A stretch of DNA of 8,863 bases from Chloroflexota bacterium (GTDB lineage: Bacteria; Chloroflexota; Anaerolineae; Anaerolineales; Anaerolineaceae), in assembly GCA_023406965.1 (NCBI GenBank), contig JAEXTI010000154.1:1-8863 (forward strand), in the 5' to 3' direction. The notes under the pieces are model-generated. The model was not told the DNA's origin and searched no databases. It saw only the letters and a list, made by a program, of their open reading frames with translations. A program made the translations under genes and the position numbers. Positions 6,680 to 8,863 of this stretch are shown here, piece by piece; the stretch's first letter is position 1; every line of letters begins with the position of its first letter.

Positions 6680-6722
6680 ATTGTATAGACATGGTTTCGC
6701 TGTTCCAACTACCCATATGGGT
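6680..6722 (-). promoter_or_regulatory. Antiporter promoter with abutting ACCCATATGGGT palindrome
   Basis: On the minus strand TTGGAA (-35, 6703-6708) and TACAAT (-10, 6680-6685) are separated by 17 nt. The -10 is about 38 nt upstream of the ATG at 6641. The perfect palindrome ACCCATATGGGT (6711-6722) ends two bases from the -35, a typical position for an activator. The same element precedes glnA. Confidence 0.6.
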
Positions 6723-6748
6723 ACAAAGCGCTCTTCCGGCAACAAATT

Positions 6749-6760
6749 ACCCATTTGGGT
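6749..6760. promoter_or_regulatory. Second, imperfect palindrome copy ACCCATTTGGGT
   Basis: This differs by one central base from the palindrome at 6711-6722 and lies 38 bp from it, centre to centre. Its flanks (ATT before, GAG after) resemble those of the glnA copy read on the minus strand (ATT, GAT), so it is probably a second site for the same regulator. Confidence 0.5.
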
Positions 6761-6780
6761 GAGAAACGGGAATAAAAAGC

Positions 6781-6849
6781 GGAAAGTTCCCGAATTTGGA
6801 GTGAATGGGGTGCGAAGCACCCCATTCACTCCAAATTCGGGTATCTTCC
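6781..6849. repeat. Long inverted repeat with 25-bp perfect stem and GAA loop
   Basis: Positions 6789-6813 and 6817-6841 are perfect complements over 25 bp around a three-base GAA. Outside a small mismatch, GGAA (6781-6784) pairs with TTCC (6846-6849). The tip reads GCGAAGC (6812-6818), known from DNA studies as an exceptionally stable mini-hairpin. It lies between the pgk terminator and the antiporter operator sites. On the minus strand CTTTTTATT follows 9 nt later, so it could also act as a back-up terminator. Confidence 0.75.
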
Positions 6850-6877
6850 ACCTCGGGCTGAGTGGGCATAACAAAAA

Positions 6878-6908
6878 GACCCTAAGGGTTTTCAAAACCC
6901 TTAGGGTC
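6878..6908 (-). terminator. Intrinsic terminator of pgk
   Basis: GACCCTAAGGGTTT (6878-6891) and its exact complement (6895-6908) form a 14-bp stem with a TGA/TCA loop, 24 bp past the pgk stop. On the minus strand TTTTTGTT follows at once. There is no U run on the plus side, so it serves the minus-strand gap-pgk unit. Confidence 0.9.
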
Positions 6909-6932
6909 TAATTTGCAGGTCAATTTTGCGAT

Positions 6933-8108
6933 TTACTTGTCTTGCAGCGCAGCTACACCGGGCAGAGCGATCCCTTCCAGCATTTCCAGGGAGGCGCCGC
7001 CACCCGTGGAGATGTGGGTGATCTTGTCGGCCAGGCCGGACTTCTGGATGGCCGAAGCCGAATCGCCGCCGCCCACAATGCTGACGCACTTGCTGGCAGC
7101 CAGCGCTTTAGCCACTTCGAAGGTGCCCTTGGCGAAGGTCGGTACTTCAAACACACCCATCGGGCCGTTCCACACCACGGTTGCCGCCCCGGCAATCACC
7201 TTGCCGTAGGCTTCGATGGTCTTTGGACCAACGTCCAGGATGCGCCAACCGTCGGGGATGGGGCCAACCGGAACCACCTTGGTCTCCACGCCCTCTTCCA
7301 TCTTCTCGGCAATGACGGCGTCCACCGGCAGGCGCAGCTTGGTGCCGCCCTGGGCAATGAGTTCGCGGGCCAGGTCCAGAACCTCGTCCTCGACCAGCGA
7401 ATCGCCGACCGGGTAGCCCTGGGCTTTGAAGAAGGTGTTGGCCATGCCGCCGCCGATGAGAATGGCATCGGCTTTGGCTAGCAAATTTTTAATCACGCCG
7501 ATCTTGTCGCTGACCTTAGCGCCGCCCAGAATGGCAACGAAGGGCCGTTTGGGTTCGTCAATGGCCTGACCGAGGTACTCGATTTCCTTTTCCATCAAGA
7601 AACCAGCCACGGCGGGCAGGAAGCGAGCCACACCCTCGGTGGAGGAGTGGGCGCGATGCGCGGAACCAAAAGCGTCGTTGACGTAGATGTCGGCCAGGGA
7701 GGCCATTTGCTTGGCCAGGTCCAGGTCGTTCTTTTCCTCTTCCGGATGGAAGCGAGTGTTTTCCAGCACCAGCACCTGGCCGGGTTTCAGCGCGGCGGCA
7801 GCCTTCACGGCGGGCTCGCCCACGCAATCTTCGGCAAAGGTCACCGGCTTGCCCGTCAACTTGCCCAGGTATTCGGCCACAGGCTTCATCGTGTACTTCG
7901 GATCGGGGCCGCCTTTGGGGCGTCCCAGGTGCGAGCACAGGATCACAGCCGCGCCCTTCTCGAGCAGGTATTCAATCGTCGGCAGCGCAGCCCGCACGCG
8001 GGTGTCGTCTTGCACTACGCCCTCTTTGATGGGGACGTTGAAATCAACCCGCACAAGGACTTTCTTGCCCTTCACATCGATATCGCGCACAGATTTCTTC
8101 GCGAACAT
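6933..8108 (-). CDS. pgk: Phosphoglycerate kinase, complete
   Basis: This cytosolic glycolytic enzyme interconverts 1,3-bisphosphoglycerate plus ADP with 3-phosphoglycerate plus ATP. At 391 residues it has the usual bacterial length. Substrate-binding N-domain motifs: LVRVDFNVP (18-26), SHLGRPKG (59-66), ENTRFHPEE (116-124) and [10 protein letters not shown] (147-156). Nucleotide-binding C-domain motifs: GGAKVSDK (195-202), IGGGMANTF (218-226), WNGPMGVFE (313-321), GGGDS (346-350) and STGGGASLE (367-375). The ATG at 8108 follows GGAGGG with a 4-nt gap; an in-frame upstream start would add seven residues (MLLLEGI) made from the ribosome site itself. It lies 128 bp downstream of gap, the common gap-pgk order, with an inverted heptad array and a 16-bp palindrome in the spacer. 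An intrinsic terminator follows the stop codon, and no tpiA or gpm gene comes after it here. Confidence 0.98.
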   Translation of the reverse strand: MFAKKSVRDIDVKGKKVLVRVDFNVPIKEGVVQDDTRVRAALPTIEYLLEKGAAVILCSHLGRPKGGPDPKYTMKPVAEYLGKLTGKPVTFAEDCVGEPAVKAAAALKPGQVLVLENTRFHPEEEKNDLDLAKQMASLADIYVNDAFGSAHRAHSSTEGVARFLPAVAGFLMEKEIEYLGQAIDEPKRPFVAILGGAKVSDKIGVIKNLLAKADAILIGGGMANTFFKAQGYPVGDSLVEDEVLDLARELIAQGGTKLRLPVDAVIAEKMEEGVETKVVPVGPIPDGWRILDVGPKTIEAYGKVIAGAATVVWNGPMGVFEVPTFAKGTFEVAKALAASKCVSIVGGGDSASAIQKSGLADKITHISTGGGASLEMLEGIALPGVAALQDK

Positions 8109-8121
8109 AATTCCCTCCAAA

Positions 8122-8137
8122 AGAAGCAATTGCTTCT
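8122..8137. promoter_or_regulatory. Perfect 16-bp palindrome just upstream of the pgk ribosome site
   Basis: AGAAGCAATTGCTTCT is a perfect palindrome three bases from the Shine-Dalgarno CCCTCC/GGAGGG (8113-8118). A smaller spaced palindrome, CCGAA-TT-TTCGG, follows at 8141-8152. A regulator bound here, or dimerised or folded RNA, could affect pgk expression. No promoter hexamers were convincing nearby. Confidence 0.45.
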
Positions 8138-8162
8138 CTCCCGAATTTTCGGATAGGCTCTC

Positions 8163-8236
8163 GCCATTAGCGATCAGCCATCAGCACGCAGCCAACGGAT
8201 TGGCTGACGGCTGATGGCTGGCGGCTTAAGGCTAAT
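8163..8236. repeat. Symmetrical inverted array of 7-bp units between gap and pgk
   Basis: Five heptads (8163-8197: GCCATTA, GCGATCA, GCCATCA, GCACGCA, GCCAACG), a 4-bp centre (8198-8201), then five heptads in the opposite sense (8202-8236: GGCTGAC, GGCTGAT, GGCTGGC, GGCTTAA, GGCTAAT). The two halves can fold: 8175-8184 pairs with 8211-8220 and 8189-8195 with 8200-8206. The array ends at the base before the gap stop codon. Confidence 0.7.
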
Positions 8237-8863
8237 TTAGAGCGATTTCGCCATCTTGGCGGCCAGGTCGGCGGTGCGGCAGGAATAGCCCCACTCGTTG
8301 TCGTACCAGGTCACAACCTTGAGCAGCGTGCCGCCCATAACCATGTTGGAGGGCAGGTCGACGATGGAGGAGCGGGGGTCGCCCTTGAAGTCCATGGACA
8401 CAAGTGGATCCATGTACTTGCCGGTGGTGACGCCCAAAATGCCCTTGAGGGCGCCGTTGGCGGCGTCGGTGAAGGCGGCGTTCAATTCGTCCTTGGTGGT
8501 TGCTTTTTCAACCACGGCCACGAAGTCCACGATCGAGACGGTGGGGGTGGGGACGCGCAGAGAATAGCCGTCGAATTTGCCCTTCAGCTCGGGGATGACC
8601 AGCGCAACGGCCTTGGCGGCGCCGGTGGTGGTGGGGATGATATTGAGGCCGGCGGCGCGGGAGCGGCGCATTTCCTTCTTATGGCCCTGGTCGAGGATGA
8701 CCTGGTCATTGGTGTAGGAGTGGATGGTGGTCATCACCGCGTTGACGATGCCAAAGCGCTCGTGCACGATCTTGGCCGCGGGGGCCAGGCAGTTGGTGGT
8801 GCAGGAAGCATTGGAAACGATGTGATGCTTGGCGGGGTCGTAATCGGCATCATTGACGCCCAA
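8237..8863 (-). CDS. gap: Glyceraldehyde-3-phosphate dehydrogenase, type I, 5' end outside window
   Basis: This glycolytic enzyme oxidises glyceraldehyde-3-phosphate to 1,3-bisphosphoglycerate with NAD(P)+, feeding pgk. Only the C-terminal 208 residues are present; the coenzyme-binding N-terminal domain lies beyond the right edge. The first visible codon, TTG, is internal (LGVND.., as in complete homologues) and not a start. The catalytic motif [12 protein letters not shown] places the active cysteine at visible residue 21. HSYTNDQ (48-54) supplies the catalytic histidine. [20 protein letters not shown] (67-86) is the phosphate-site region, and [15 protein letters not shown] near the end is the conserved C-terminal signature. 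Coenzyme preference cannot be judged without the missing domain. The TAA stop directly abuts the heptad array, and pgk follows. Confidence 0.97.
   Translation of the reverse strand: MGVNDADYDPAKHHIVSNASCTTNCLAPAAKIVHERFGIVNAVMTTIHSYTNDQVILDQGHKKEMRRSRAAGLNIIPTTTGAAKAVALVIPELKGKFDGYSLRVPTPTVSIVDFVAVVEKATTKDELNAAFTDAANGALKGILGVTTGKYMDPLVSMDFKGDPRSSIVDLPSNMVMGGTLLKVVTWYDNEWGYSCRTADLAAKMAKSL

Noticed and set aside
5421..6716. Antiporter start at 6716, giving 431 residues
   Set aside because: The extra 25 residues are polar, overlap the candidate promoter and a palindrome, and lack a ribosome site; ATG 6641 has GGAGA upstream.
6632..6911. Open frames on both strands (87 and 79 residues) across the antiporter upstream region
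   Set aside because: Both are produced by the long inverted repeat, so they encode near-mirror peptide blocks (PEFGVNGV, TPFTPNSG). They overlap operators and the terminator, and show no family resemblance.
8163..8236. CRISPR-like array
   Set aside because: The units are 7 bp, degenerate and contiguous without spacers, and the halves are inverted.

Overview
The window carries ordinary core-metabolism genes, all on the minus strand. Read in the direction of transcription (right to left) they are: the C-terminal two thirds of a type I glyceraldehyde-3-phosphate dehydrogenase (gap), phosphoglycerate kinase (pgk), a CPA2-type Na+(K+)/H+ antiporter, an ammonium transporter (called Amt2 here), a 37-residue single-pass membrane protein, a second and longer ammonium transporter (Amt1), and type I glutamine synthetase (glnA). 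The plus strand shows no credible gene. Coding density, GC-rich codons, good Shine-Dalgarno sequences and Sec signal peptides point to a free-living bacterium. The protein style (Amt pair with GLDI-E-G tails, GSI-beta, gap-pgk) fits Chloroflexota, perhaps Anaerolineae, but that is an impression and not a demonstrated placement.

Layout: 8237-8863 gap (cut by the window edge). 8163-8236 is an inverted array of 7-bp units that ends exactly at the gap stop codon. 6933-8108 is pgk, followed by a clear intrinsic terminator (6878-6908). 6642-6877 is a regulatory spacer with a long near-perfect inverted repeat, two ACCCATWTGGGT palindromes and a sigma70-like promoter for the antiporter (5421-6641). 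Next come amt2 (3878-5266), the small membrane protein (3661-3774) and a terminator-like hairpin. An apparently independent promoter precedes amt1 (1765-3345). A short spacer follows, holding another ACCCATATGGGT palindrome, and then glnA (205-1620) with two downstream hairpins. A long G tract / C tract sits at the left edge.

How the genes work together: the two Amt channels bring in ammonium and glutamine synthetase fixes it onto glutamate. Both are classic nitrogen-limitation functions. No PII (glnK/glnB) gene is present, although glnK often accompanies amtB; a tiny membrane protein sits between the two amt genes instead. The most informative non-coding signal is a perfect 12-bp palindrome found upstream of both glnA and the antiporter. 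In both places it lies exactly 25 nt from a plausible -10 hexamer. This suggests one regulator controls both genes and ties the antiporter to the nitrogen-assimilation block. gap and pgk are a separate glycolytic unit closed by its own terminator.

No CRISPR array, insertion sequence, tRNA, rRNA or prophage gene was seen.
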